NCBI RefSeq assembly: GCF_900104355.1
Contig: NZ_FNIY01000001.1
Coordinates: forward strand, 248,001-312,000
DNA length: 64,000 bases
Origin: Phyllobacterium sp. OV277
GTDB lineage: Bacteria > Pseudomonadota > Alphaproteobacteria > Rhizobiales > Rhizobiaceae
Direction of reading: 5' to 3'
Part shown: positions 45,333-53,969 of the stretch, piece after piece
Layout: each line of letters starts with the position of its first letter
Numbering within the stretch: the stretch's first letter is position 1
Made by a program: the position numbers and the translations under genes
The notes under the pieces: model-generated
What the model was told of the DNA's origin: nothing
Database searches by the model: none
What the model saw: the letters and a program-made list of their open reading frames with translations, nothing else

Positions 45333-45773
45333 CTAATTCGTTACGGTGATGCGGAAGCTGTAATAGTCAAAAGACCGGTTATCTCCCATGATCGTGCTCG
45401 AAATATCGATCGTGTCCGTACCGACGAAACCCGGCGCAGGCGTGTACACAGGTGCGACCGCGGAAGCACGGCGCGAATTGCATTTATGCAATGCGTGACC
45501 AGCGCCAAATGCCGGGAAAATGGACGAGCGCGTGATCTTCACTGTGCCATGCTGAGGACCGGAAACCACCTTAAGCGTCGGATGCCACGTCGTTGAGCAG
45601 TCGGGGTTAATTTTATAAACATTGGTCAACAGGACTTGCTGCCCCGCTTTGGTCGAAACCGCATAAACGGTAGACCCTGTTCTCGTAATGGATTGATCTG
45701 ATGTTTGACACGCGGAAACCAACAGGCCCGATGATACCAACACCAAGCCAATCAATGCTGTGTTCAACTTCAT
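45333..45773 (-). CDS. Ig-like-repeat lipoprotein, array copy 4
   Basis: The 146-residue product is the most upstream copy. Lipobox LLVSAC, then NPDCS, SGPQHGTVKITRSS, HKCNSRR and PAPGFVGTDTI, ending FRITVTN. CGGGGGG lies ahead of the ATG, as before copy 2. It may carry the promoter for the array, since the gaps to copies 3, 2 and 1 are short. Confidence 0.76.
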   Translation of the reverse strand: MKLNTALIGLVLVSSGLLVSACQTSDQSITRTGSTVYAVSTKAGQQVLLTNVYKINPDCSTTWHPTLKVVSGPQHGTVKITRSSIFPAFGAGHALHKCNSRRASAVAPVYTPAPGFVGTDTIDISSTIMGDNRSFDYYSFRITVTN

Positions 45774-45926
45774 ATGTTACCCCCCGATAAGTAATACACC
45801 CTATGTAAATGGATATTTATCGGACCGCCAGAAGACAAACAGCAAATAAAAAGGTTTTTCTACGGAAAGAATACAATATGGAAGCGGCGGGCGGCATGGG
45901 CTGCGCCGCTTCCCTCACCAAACAGA

Positions 45927-46487
45927 TCAGCGGATGAAATCGGTGACCCGGCGGATCGTAACGCGCCGGTTGCGCCAGTCTTCATACTCAGTCTGAACAA
46001 GCAAATATTCCTCGCCATAACCAACTGTCTCGAGCGCACGCGGTGGAACACCGAAATAACGCACGAGATCGCGCTTGAGCGATTCAGCTCGCTGCTCGGA
46101 AAGAATCTGATTTGACTCGTACGATCCTACCGCATCCGTATGCCCCTCGATCAGGAAAACCTCGTTGCGGCGCCGCCGTCTCAGAACGCGGTTCAGCCCA
46201 TCCGCAATACGCTCTACCTTGTCCTGCTCCGAACGAGGAATAGCCGCTGAACCAAAGGCAAAGTTGATCGACTGTATATCAATCGACGGTGCATAACGGC
46301 GCAGTTCGGGACGGCGCTTGAATTCACGCACAGTCACACGGCGTTCGTCAGGCAAACGCATGCGCGGAGCGGCTTCAAGGCGCCGCTCTATCTCATCAGC
46401 ACTGGGCATCTGACGCGATTGCGCAAAAGCAGGTGCAGCAACGGTTGCTGCAGCGAGACCAAACAACAGGCCGCGACGATTGATCAT
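45927..46487 (-). CDS. OmpA-family C-terminal domain protein
   Basis: The ATG at 46487 has AAGGAGAG upstream. The 186-residue protein has an exported N-terminus (NRRGLLFGLAAATVAAPAFAQ, which has a twin-arginine pattern) and an OmpA-like peptidoglycan-binding domain: INFAFGSAAIPRSEQDKVERIADGL, EGHTDAVGSYESNQILSEQRAESL and VGYGEEYLL. No beta-barrel is present, so it is a periplasmic peptidoglycan-binding protein. The lipoprotein array lies downstream on the same strand. Confidence 0.88.
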   Translation of the reverse strand: MINRRGLLFGLAAATVAAPAFAQSRQMPSADEIERRLEAAPRMRLPDERRVTVREFKRRPELRRYAPSIDIQSINFAFGSAAIPRSEQDKVERIADGLNRVLRRRRRNEVFLIEGHTDAVGSYESNQILSEQRAESLKRDLVRYFGVPPRALETVGYGEEYLLVQTEYEDWRNRRVTIRRVTDFIR

Positions 46488-46601
46488 AGACGTTCTCTCC
46501 TTCCAGACAGGCAGTTTCCACTGCATTGATTGTTGAAGAAGAAATAGCGCAGCAAAAATGAAGCGGGCATGAACGCCCCACTCCACAACCGAAGATTGTA
46601 G

Positions 46602-47138
46602 TTACAACCAAGCCTCTATTTCCGCATCAGCAAATCCAACAGGATTGAACCCCATCCGCTGATACATTTGCAGGGCGCGCGGACTGTCGAGCGTATTGGT
46701 TTCGATAATCACCTTTTCCGGGCTGCTCATCCACGCGGCAGAAATGGCTTCGTTCAGGAAAAATTTGGCAAGTCCCCGCCCCTGAAACTCCGGCACAAGC
46801 CCAAAATAAAGGATTTCCGCGACACCCGGTTCCTCATTGAGCACCAGTTCGAAGAACCCGGCTGGCGAGCCATCCACATACAATACATGAATGGCAACGC
46901 AATCCCGGTGAATGATCGCGGCCAAGGCTTCGTCGCTAAGGTTCCTGTGCACGAACCAATGATGCGGTTTGCCGACCTGCTCATAGAGAAACCGGTAAAA
47001 TGGCAGGGAAATATTCGTTGCCGACATGATCGCCAGTTTGAAGCTGGCTGGAGTTGCAACGGAATAAACAGGCCGGTTGGTCATCTCAAGCAGCGTTACA
47101 CGCGTCTTTAAAATCTTTGGCTTGTTTGCCTCGGCCAT
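46602..47138 (-). CDS. GNAT-family N-acetyltransferase, last gene of the cysK operon
   Basis: The ATG at 47138 overlaps the sseA stop (TAATG), so translation is coupled. The 178-residue product has the GNAT fold with CoA loop VPEFQGRGLAKFFLNEAI and IIETNTLDSPRALQMYQRMGF. The acceptor is not known; the operon context suggests an amino acid or thiol-related amine. An alternative start at 47195 lies inside sseA. Confidence 0.87.
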   Translation of the reverse strand: MAEANKPKILKTRVTLLEMTNRPVYSVATPASFKLAIMSATNISLPFYRFLYEQVGKPHHWFVHRNLSDEALAAIIHRDCVAIHVLYVDGSPAGFFELVLNEEPGVAEILYFGLVPEFQGRGLAKFFLNEAISAAWMSSPEKVIIETNTLDSPRALQMYQRMGFNPVGFADAEIEAWL

Positions 47139-47998
47139 TATTCTGCTTCGCCTGTCGCAACAGGCGTTTCCTTGTACGCGCCCCACTCGCTCCACGATCC
47201 GTCATAGAGGATATTATCCTTGTGGCCGAGAGATTCGAGCGCAAGGGTAATTACGGCAGCAGTGATGCCCGAACCACAACTCGTGACGATGGGTTGGGAC
47301 AGGTCAATACCGGCATCGTCAAACATCTGACGCAAACCCGGCAAATCCTTCAGATAGCCTTTGTCGGCCAATGTCGAAGACGGCACATTGCGCGCGCCGG
47401 GCATATGACCGGAACGAAGGCCCTCGCGTGGTTCCGGGTCCTTGCCGACAAAGCGTCCTGCCGCCCGCGCATCGGCGACCTGACGCGATCCACTGTCGAC
47501 GATCTCTCGCATATCGGCGAAGCTTGCCACCTTGTCCGCCTGAAACTTTGGTACAAAGGCCGACGGCGCAATCTTGGTTACCTCATCGGTCACCGGCCTG
47601 CCGTCATTCTTCCAATTGTCGAAACCGCCATCCAGCACAAACACATTCTTTGCGCCCATGGTGCGCAACATCCACCAGACACGCGGCGATGTGTTCATGC
47701 CGGGGCCGTCATAGACAACAATCGTATCATCATTCGTGATGCCCATGCTGCTGACTGCCGCGGCGAAAGTTTCAGGCTTGGGCAATGTATGCGGCAAAGA
47801 CGAATTCGGATCGGATAGTTTTTCGTGATCGAAAAACACGGCCCCCGGAATATGAGCGGCCTTGTATTCACCTTCGGCATCACGATTGAGAAAGGGAAAA
47901 TACCAGGAGGCATCGAGAATGCTTAAGCCCGGTTGACCCAGCCGTTCCTGCAACCAGTCGGGGGAAACCACAAACGCGCTCTTGTCTGCCACGGTCAT
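47138..47998 (-). CDS. sseA: 3-mercaptopyruvate sulfurtransferase
   Basis: The 286-residue protein holds two rhodanese domains. The active-site loop is CGSGITAAV in the second domain, the hexapeptide form typical of mercaptopyruvate sulfurtransferase rather than thiosulfate rhodanese. It moves sulfur from mercaptopyruvate (from cysteine) to thiols or cyanide. The ATG overlaps the alaX stop (ATGA). Its placement after cysK fits cysteine turnover. Confidence 0.93.
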   Translation of the reverse strand: MTVADKSAFVVSPDWLQERLGQPGLSILDASWYFPFLNRDAEGEYKAAHIPGAVFFDHEKLSDPNSSLPHTLPKPETFAAAVSSMGITNDDTIVVYDGPGMNTSPRVWWMLRTMGAKNVFVLDGGFDNWKNDGRPVTDEVTKIAPSAFVPKFQADKVASFADMREIVDSGSRQVADARAAGRFVGKDPEPREGLRSGHMPGARNVPSSTLADKGYLKDLPGLRQMFDDAGIDLSQPIVTSCGSGITAAVITLALESLGHKDNILYDGSWSEWGAYKETPVATGEAE

Positions 47999-48741
47999 TC
48001 TCCTTCCGGCAAGGCGCCGAAGCGGATACGCAACCGCCGGTTTTCCTTGCCCTTCTTTTCTATTTTTCCAATGTGGATCGCACCAACTTCGCCTGTTGTA
48101 GCCGTATGGGTTCCGCCGCACGGCTGCGAATCGATGGAAGCATCCTTACCGATACAGACAAGACGGATACGGCCTGTCCCACTGGGCGGACGCACATTCT
48201 TTGACTTGATAAGACCGGGATTGGCCGCAAGTTCTTCGTCCGTAATCCAGCGCGTGAAAATCGGATGGTTGGCTTTGACCAGTTCCATCAGCTTTTCGGT
48301 CACGCTTTCCTTGGTCACACCAGCATCCGGCCAATCAAAGTCAACGCGGCTGTCATCTTCGGCAACCGAAGCGCCAGTGATTGGAAACGGGCAGACAACA
48401 CTCAGCAAATGACAGGCCGCATGCATACGCATCAGCTTGTAGCGCCGGTCCCAGTCAATGCGCAGGGTCAGCTTTTCGCCGATAGCAGGCACCTGTTGAT
48501 CGGGTGCGGGCACATGGATAATTTCTTCCTTGGTCTCACCCGTAACGGTCGCAGCGATGACAATTATGCTGCCATCATCGCGGACAAAAACACCGGTATC
48601 GCCGGGCTGACCGCCTGATGTCGCATAAAAAATCGTCCGGTCGGTGAGAATACCACCACGCTCGTTGATCGCAAGAACCGTGGCTTCCGTCTCTTTCAGA
48701 TAGGAATCGTCGCGGAAAAGAATTGTCGTGTCATATGCCAT
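47995..48741 (-). CDS. alaX: Alanyl-tRNA editing protein (AlaX type)
   Basis: The 248-residue free-standing editing domain clears mischarged seryl- or glycyl-tRNA-Ala. It shows FYATSGGQPGDTGVF at the start, the zinc-binding HAACH and the C-terminal QPCGGTHTATTGEVG (CxxxH). The ATG at 48741 lies five bases after the cysK stop, and its stop overlaps sseA. Linkage to cysK is notable, since serine is the precursor of cysteine and serine is also the main misactivated substrate of AlaRS. Confidence 0.92.
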   Translation of the reverse strand: MAYDTTILFRDDSYLKETEATVLAINERGGILTDRTIFYATSGGQPGDTGVFVRDDGSIIVIAATVTGETKEEIIHVPAPDQQVPAIGEKLTLRIDWDRRYKLMRMHAACHLLSVVCPFPITGASVAEDDSRVDFDWPDAGVTKESVTEKLMELVKANHPIFTRWITDEELAANPGLIKSKNVRPPSGTGRIRLVCIGKDASIDSQPCGGTHTATTGEVGAIHIGKIEKKGKENRRLRIRFGALPEGE

Positions 48742-48746
48742 TAAAG

Positions 48747-49775
48747 TCAGCCTTCGAACGGAACGGATATGTTTACTTTCGCTTCCATCCAGCGGGGAAC
48801 TGGCAGGTCTTTGGAGCGCAGGAATTCCGGATTGAACATTTTTGACTGGTAGCGGTTGCCATAGTCGCAGAGGATGGTGACGATGGTGTGGCCGGGACCA
48901 AGATCGCGTGCCAGACGGATCGCCCCGGCAATGTTGATGCCGGAAGAACCGCCAAGGCAAAGCCCCTCTTCTGTCACCAGATCAAACACCACATCCAATG
49001 CTTCCGCATCTGGTATCTGATAGGAAAAGTCAGGGATAAAGCCTTCCAGATTGGCCGTCACCCGGCCCTGCCCGATACCTTCAGTGATCGAACTGCCCTC
49101 AGCCTTGAACTCACCTGTTGTATAGTAGGAGTAAAGCGCCGCACCCAGCGGATCGGCAAGACCGATCTTGACGTCCTTGTTGCGAGCCTTGAGCCCGGCA
49201 GCGGTGCCAGCCAGCGTTCCACCAGAACCCACCGCGCAGATAAAACCATCAACCTTGCCATTGGTATCGCGCCAGATCTCCGGCGCTGTGGTTTCCACAT
49301 GGGCCAACCGGTTGGCAACATTGTCGAACTGATTGGCCCAGACAGCGCCATTCGGCTCAGTTTTTGCCATCTGCTCGGCAAGACGGCCAGAAACTTTCAC
49401 ATAATTGTCGGGGTTCTTGTATGGAACCGCCGGAACCTCGACCAGTTCTGCACCGAGCAGGCGCAGCGCGTCTTTCTTTTCCTGACTTTGCGTCTCGGGA
49501 ATAACGATGACCGTTCGGTAGCCCAGCGTCTTGGCAACCATCGTCAGGCCAATACCGGTATTTCCAGCCGTACCCTCAACGATGACGCCGCCCGGGCGTA
49601 GCAGGCCGCGATTCTCAGCATCGCGGATAATATAGAGTGCTGCCCGGTCCTTGACTGATTGTCCGGGGTTCAGAAATTCAGCCTTGCCGTAAATATCGCA
49701 CTCGGTCAAAGCCGATGCCTTGCTCAGGCGGATTAGCGGCGTGTTTCCGATGGCGTCGATCACTGAATTCAACAT
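48747..49775 (-). CDS. cysK: Cysteine synthase A
   Basis: The 342-residue PLP enzyme makes L-cysteine from O-acetylserine and sulfide. PLP binds Lys42 in NPGQSVKDRAA; TAGNTGIGL and the GSGGTLAGTAAGLK loop hold phosphate and substrate, and the C-terminal SSGINIAGA closes the site. The length (about 30 longer than E. coli CysK) fits a rhizobial subgroup. First gene of the four-gene operon cysK-alaX-sseA-GNAT. Confidence 0.94.
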   Translation of the reverse strand: MLNSVIDAIGNTPLIRLSKASALTECDIYGKAEFLNPGQSVKDRAALYIIRDAENRGLLRPGGVIVEGTAGNTGIGLTMVAKTLGYRTVIVIPETQSQEKKDALRLLGAELVEVPAVPYKNPDNYVKVSGRLAEQMAKTEPNGAVWANQFDNVANRLAHVETTAPEIWRDTNGKVDGFICAVGSGGTLAGTAAGLKARNKDVKIGLADPLGAALYSYYTTGEFKAEGSSITEGIGQGRVTANLEGFIPDFSYQIPDAEALDVVFDLVTEEGLCLGGSSGINIAGAIRLARDLGPGHTIVTILCDYGNRYQSKMFNPEFLRSKDLPVPRWMEAKVNISVPFEG

Positions 49776-49910
49776 GGGCCAAGTCCTCATTCTGCTTGGC
49801 TTGAACCTATTTGCCCCTCGCGCGCCGTTCAAGCGCCGAATGGCAGAAAGTCATGAAAATGCAGGTCTTTATTTCTTGGCAGGAAAGCAGGACGCCAAGC
49901 ACGCCCCAAC

Positions 49911-49945
49911 AAAAAGGCCGCCGATACGATGCATCAACGGCCTGA
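49911..49945 (-). terminator. Probable terminator of the helicase gene
   Basis: On the minus strand AGGCCG and CGGCCT (49915-49920, 49938-49943) form a 6-bp stem with a long loop, followed by TTTTTG. It lies 21 bases past the helicase stop. Confidence 0.6.
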
Positions 49946-49965
49946 TTGGTTATCTCTAAAGCAGC

Positions 49966-51342
49966 TTATGCAGCCTTGGCGCCAAAGCTCTTGCGCTTGG
50001 CACGGCGGAACGGACGCTTCTGCGCCGGAGCGCCGCCATCATTGCTCCAGACCTTTTCGCCGCGTGGCTCGCGTGGCTCGCGTGGCTTGCCCGGTGCCTG
50101 ACCGCGATGCGGCTTCTTGCCCGGTGCGCCATTGCCGCCTTCGCGGCGTGCTGGACGCTGGTCATTGCTGGCAACGCGTGCTGGAAGCGTCGACAGATCA
50201 ATAGGCGAATCGGCAAGTGGCAGACGCATGCGCGTGACGCGTTCGACGGCCTTGAACTTGGATGCTTCTTCGGCTGGATCATAGAGCGTGATCGCATTGC
50301 CCGATGCACCGTTACGGCCTGTACGGCCAATACGGTGCACGTAGCTTTCCGGCTCATCCGGCAGGTCGAAATTGATGACGTGGCTGATACCGACGACATC
50401 AATGCCGCGAGCGGCAATGTCAGTGGCAACGAGAACGCGGACAGAACCGTCCTTGAAACCGTTCAGCGCGCGCTGGCGGGCATTCTGCGACTTGTTGCCA
50501 TGAATGGCAGCCACATCATAGCCGTCCTTTTCCAGAACACGGGTCACTGCATCAGCACCATGCTTGGTACGGGTAAAGACGATAACCGAAGACAGCGTTG
50601 CATCTTTCAGCATGGCCGAAAGAACCTGCTTCTTCTGCTTGGTCGGGATCATGTGCACGACCTGCTTGATTTCGGCAGCCGTAGTGCCCTGTGGTGCTAC
50701 TTCCACGCGAATAGGATTACGCAGCAGGCTTTCAGCCAGTGTTGCCACTTCCTTGGGCATGGTTGCGGAGAACAGCGCGGTCTGGCGATCGCGGTGTGTG
50801 CCCTTGGCAATGCGCTTCACATCATTGATGAAGCCCATGTCGAGCATACGGTCGGCTTCGTCGAGAACGAGCCAGCGTGTTTCCGACAGATCAATGCGGT
50901 TGTCACGCACGAGATCGGTCAAACGGCCGGGCGTTGCAATGAGAACGTCAACACCGCCCTGCATCTTGTTGATCTGCGCCACGCGGGATACGCCGCCAAG
51001 CACAAGAGCCGTCGAGATATGCGCGCCCTTGGAGAGCTTGCGAACAGTTTCTTCGATCTGCACGGCAAGTTCGCGGGTTGGTGCGAGGATAAGAGCGCGG
51101 GCAGTCTTGCCCTTGCGCTTGTCGCCGATGGTCAGGATTTTCTGCAGGATCGGCAGGCTGAAAGCCGCCGTCTTGCCGGAGCCTGTCTGAGCAATGCCGA
51201 GAATGTCCTGACCAGCGAGCTGTGCCGGGATGGCCTGTTCCTGGATTGGCTTGGGAGTAGCCATTCCAGCTGCCTCAACTGCTTTGAGCAGGATGGCATT
51301 CAGACCCATGGCGGCAAAGCCGGTGTTTTCTATATTTTCCAA
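49966..51342 (-). CDS. DEAD-box RNA helicase, RhlE-type
   Basis: The 458-residue helicase has all motifs: Q-motif F...PIQEQAIP, Walker A AQTGSGKT, PTRELAVQ, VLDEADRMLDMGF (DEAD), SATMPKE, and HRIGRTGRNG in the second domain. The tail is basic, Gly/Arg-rich (PREPREPRGEK, KKPHRGQAPG) and would bind RNA. RhlE-type enzymes remodel RNA during ribosome assembly and mRNA decay, often at low temperature. Monocistronic by spacing. Confidence 0.95.
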   Translation of the reverse strand: MENIENTGFAAMGLNAILLKAVEAAGMATPKPIQEQAIPAQLAGQDILGIAQTGSGKTAAFSLPILQKILTIGDKRKGKTARALILAPTRELAVQIEETVRKLSKGAHISTALVLGGVSRVAQINKMQGGVDVLIATPGRLTDLVRDNRIDLSETRWLVLDEADRMLDMGFINDVKRIAKGTHRDRQTALFSATMPKEVATLAESLLRNPIRVEVAPQGTTAAEIKQVVHMIPTKQKKQVLSAMLKDATLSSVIVFTRTKHGADAVTRVLEKDGYDVAAIHGNKSQNARQRALNGFKDGSVRVLVATDIAARGIDVVGISHVINFDLPDEPESYVHRIGRTGRNGASGNAITLYDPAEEASKFKAVERVTRMRLPLADSPIDLSTLPARVASNDQRPARREGGNGAPGKKPHRGQAPGKPREPREPRGEKVWSNDGGAPAQKRPFRRAKRKSFGAKAA

Positions 51343-51631
51343 TTCAATCTTCTTTCATTGGCCAAGCGTGATGGGAGATCACGGACCATAAACACATCAC
51401 AGGGCGCAACCTGCATGTAACTTATTCGGGATGAACGACGAGACGCGGGGAACCAAAGATTCCATGCGACTTGCGCAGCCGTGCCTGAGACAGTGTGCCA
51501 ACAGGACTTAGACGCCACGAAGTCCGCAATCGGAAGACCGGAGTGTCCGGTCCAAGCGCCTGAGCCGCATATGGGCTTTCTTTGGCAAAAAAGCAAACGA
51601 TTTTATTGTGCGCCGCGAAATGGCACTCTGA
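51343..51631. other. Intergenic stretch between helicase and HPP-CBS genes
   Basis: About 290 bases upstream of the helicase. It should hold the helicase promoter and the 3' region of the HPP-CBS gene; I see no further gene. Confidence 0.4.
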
Positions 51632-52828
51632 TCATCCGGCTAAAGTCAGCGGCTCATCCGGACGTCCGGCACTCAGATTGCTGTTATAAAGCGCAGCAAT
51701 CACATCGGATTGTGTGACTATGCCGACAAGCTTCTCATTCTCATCGGCCACCGGCAAATGATGCAGTCCCCAATCCGCCATCGCTGGCACCAGCTCCGTC
51801 ACCAATGTCTCTGGCCGGACGAAGTGAACCTCTGAGGTCATGATGTCGGCCACCGTGCGCTGCGCCCGGCGATCCAGCTTGACGGCCCGGCGCAGACGGC
51901 GCGCAAGACCAATGTTCAGATCACCGTCGCGATCCCAATTGGCATTCTCCATAAAATCCGTCTGCGTCACGATACCGATGATGTTGCGATGGGCGTTGAC
52001 CACAGGCAGTGCCTTGATGCGATGCTTGACCAGCAAGGCCCAGGCGAGATGCAAAGGCGTATCAGCTTTTACCGTTGCAAGGTCAGTAGACATGATCTGT
52101 TCACAACGTACTTCGCCAAAGCGGCTGCGATACGCCTGCATCTCGGTCTTATGCAGGATAGCATCTAGATCATCAGGGCTGATATTGAGCACTTCATCAT
52201 ATTGCCGAAGCACCGTATCCAAATCAGCAGGTGTAAAGCCCAGTCGACGTGTTGGCAAAGGATCAGCGGTTTTGTGTACGTTGACAGCCGGTGCTGGAAC
52301 AATATGCGGATAGCGACGGCCTGTCAGATTATTATAGGCCAAGGCTGCAATCAGCAGCAGCAGGGAATTGAGCCCCACCGGCCACAACACAAACCCATAG
52401 CCAAGATTATGAACGACGGGACCACCGAGAACCGCGGTCAAGGCCACTGCGCCGCTTGGCGGATGCAAGGAGCGGGTAGCGATCATTGCGAGAATAGCCA
52501 GCGAAACACCAACAGCCGAAGCGATAACCAGATCAGGAATCCAGATGGCGCAGGTAACGCCGATCAAAGCAGCAATTGTGTTGCCGACAATAATCGACCA
52601 CGGCTGTGCCAGAGGACTGGACGGCACAGCAAACAAAAGCACAGCCGACGCCCCCATTGGTGCAATCAGTAGTGGCACTGCGGTGGTGGGACCTAGAGCA
52701 GTCTCGCTGACAACGCCGGTGATGAACACACCAAGCAGAGCACCGAAACAGGCGCGCAGCCGTTCCATCCCGCTGACCGGAGCCAATGCAGGCAAGAACC
52801 GCTCCAACGCGATTATCCATGATTTCAT
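51632..52828 (-). CDS. HPP-family membrane protein with two CBS domains
   Basis: The 398-residue protein has an N-terminal HPP domain with four to five membrane segments and the signature SLHPPSGAVALTAVLGG, then a cytoplasmic pair of CBS domains (CEQIMSTDLATVKADTPLHLAW and VADIMTSEVHFVRPETLVTEL). HPP proteins have been linked to nitrite transport in chloroplasts and cyanobacteria; in proteobacteria the role is open. The CBS pair probably senses adenine nucleotides. The ATG is at 52828. Confidence 0.9.
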   Translation of the reverse strand: MKSWIIALERFLPALAPVSGMERLRACFGALLGVFITGVVSETALGPTTAVPLLIAPMGASAVLLFAVPSSPLAQPWSIIVGNTIAALIGVTCAIWIPDLVIASAVGVSLAILAMIATRSLHPPSGAVALTAVLGGPVVHNLGYGFVLWPVGLNSLLLLIAALAYNNLTGRRYPHIVPAPAVNVHKTADPLPTRRLGFTPADLDTVLRQYDEVLNISPDDLDAILHKTEMQAYRSRFGEVRCEQIMSTDLATVKADTPLHLAWALLVKHRIKALPVVNAHRNIIGIVTQTDFMENANWDRDGDLNIGLARRLRRAVKLDRRAQRTVADIMTSEVHFVRPETLVTELVPAMADWGLHHLPVADENEKLVGIVTQSDVIAALYNSNLSAGRPDEPLTLAG

Positions 52829-52951
52829 GATGCATTCCTGAAGCTGCGCATTACATGCGCATACCTTTTGCTGCATCAACTGGCAAAGAATGAATTACTC
52901 AAGATTCAGAATAATTCAGAATAACAATCCAAGATTGCATCCAGAACCCGC

Positions 52952-53815
52952 CTATCTGGCAAATCGCTTTGCGCCTGCCACGCACAGGATGACAGCCATC
53001 GTCACAAGGATCATCGACCAGCCAACGGTCTCATGCAGCAGTGTTGCCGCCAGAACCAGTCCGAAGAACGGCTGCAGCAACTGCAACTGCCCCACCGCTG
53101 CGATGCCGCCCTGTGCAAGACCGCGATACCAGAAGATGAAACCAATCAGCATGGAAAACAGCGAGACATAGGCCAGTCCCAGCCATGCACCCTGCCTGAT
53201 CGAGCCCCAGTCATGCGGCATGGTATAAAGCGTCAACAGCAGCATTAGCGGCAAAGACAAGACCAGCGCCCATGAGATAACCTGCCAGCCGCCGAGCCTG
53301 CGGGAAAGTTGGGCACCCTCCGCATAGCCAAGACCGCAGACAATGACCGCCGCAAACATCAGAAGATCACCAGTCAACGAGGCAGTCACGCCCTGGAACA
53401 GCGCAAAGCTTACGACGAACAGACTGCCAAGACAGGAGAATATCCAGAAAACCGGACGCGGACGCTCGCCGCCGCGCAGCACACCAAAAATAGCCGTCGC
53501 CAATGGTAACAGACCGATGAACACAATGGAATGGGCAGATGTGACGTGCCGAAGCGCCAGCGCCGTCAGCAGCGGGAAGCCGACGACAACACCGAGCGCC
53601 ACCACGAACAACGACATGAGGTCCGCCTTTGCCGGACGCTTCTCACGAAAGGCCAGCAACATGGCCAGCCCGAGCAGCCCGGCAATGGTGGCGCGGGCGA
53701 CGGTCAGGAAAACCGGATCAAAATCGGCCACGGCCACGCGTGTAGCCGGAAGAGAACCACTGAAAATCAGCATTCCTACAAATCCGTTGATCCAGCCACT
53801 CGTCATCTTGTCCAT
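52952..53815 (-). CDS. EamA-type (DMT) transporter
   Basis: The 287-residue product has ten hydrophobic segments in two EamA halves (LIFSGSLPATRVAVADFDPVFL in the first, SLFSMLIGFIFWYRGLAQGGIAAVGQLQLLQPFF in the second). It exports or imports a small metabolite, often an amino acid. GAGG lies seven bases before the ATG. Divergent from the MocR-type gene, which is the probable regulator and hints at an amine or pyridoxal-related substrate. Confidence 0.9.
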   Translation of the reverse strand: MDKMTSGWINGFVGMLIFSGSLPATRVAVADFDPVFLTVARATIAGLLGLAMLLAFREKRPAKADLMSLFVVALGVVVGFPLLTALALRHVTSAHSIVFIGLLPLATAIFGVLRGGERPRPVFWIFSCLGSLFVVSFALFQGVTASLTGDLLMFAAVIVCGLGYAEGAQLSRRLGGWQVISWALVLSLPLMLLLTLYTMPHDWGSIRQGAWLGLAYVSLFSMLIGFIFWYRGLAQGGIAAVGQLQLLQPFFGLVLAATLLHETVGWSMILVTMAVILCVAGAKRFAR

Positions 53816-53851
53816 TATCGCACCTCATCTTCCCTGCCGCATTTTCGCTCA

Positions 53852-53868
53852 GACAGAATCGTTCTGTC
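53852..53868. promoter_or_regulatory. Palindrome in the EamA-MocR intergenic region
   Basis: GACAGAA and TTCTGTC are perfect inverted copies around TCG, 37 bases before the transporter start. Confidence 0.4.
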
Positions 53869-53923
53869 AGGCAGGAACTGCTCCAGAGATATCGACGGAT
53901 AGGCATGGATTTTCCAGAGACGG

Positions 53924-53948
53924 TACAGTACAATATATTCAAACTGTA
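53924..53948. promoter_or_regulatory. Inverted repeat in front of the MocR-type gene
   Basis: TACAGT (53924-53929) and ACTGTA (53943-53948) are inverted copies 13 bases apart; a further AGTACA lies just before the ATG. Repeats of this spacing are typical for GntR/MocR dimers. Confidence 0.4.
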
Positions 53949-53969
53949 ATGGGATAATGAGCAGTACAG

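Noticed and set aside
50107-51420. Open frame of 437 codons opposite the DEAD-box helicase
   Set aside because: Antisense shadow with Cys/His-rich low-likelihood protein and no family signature.
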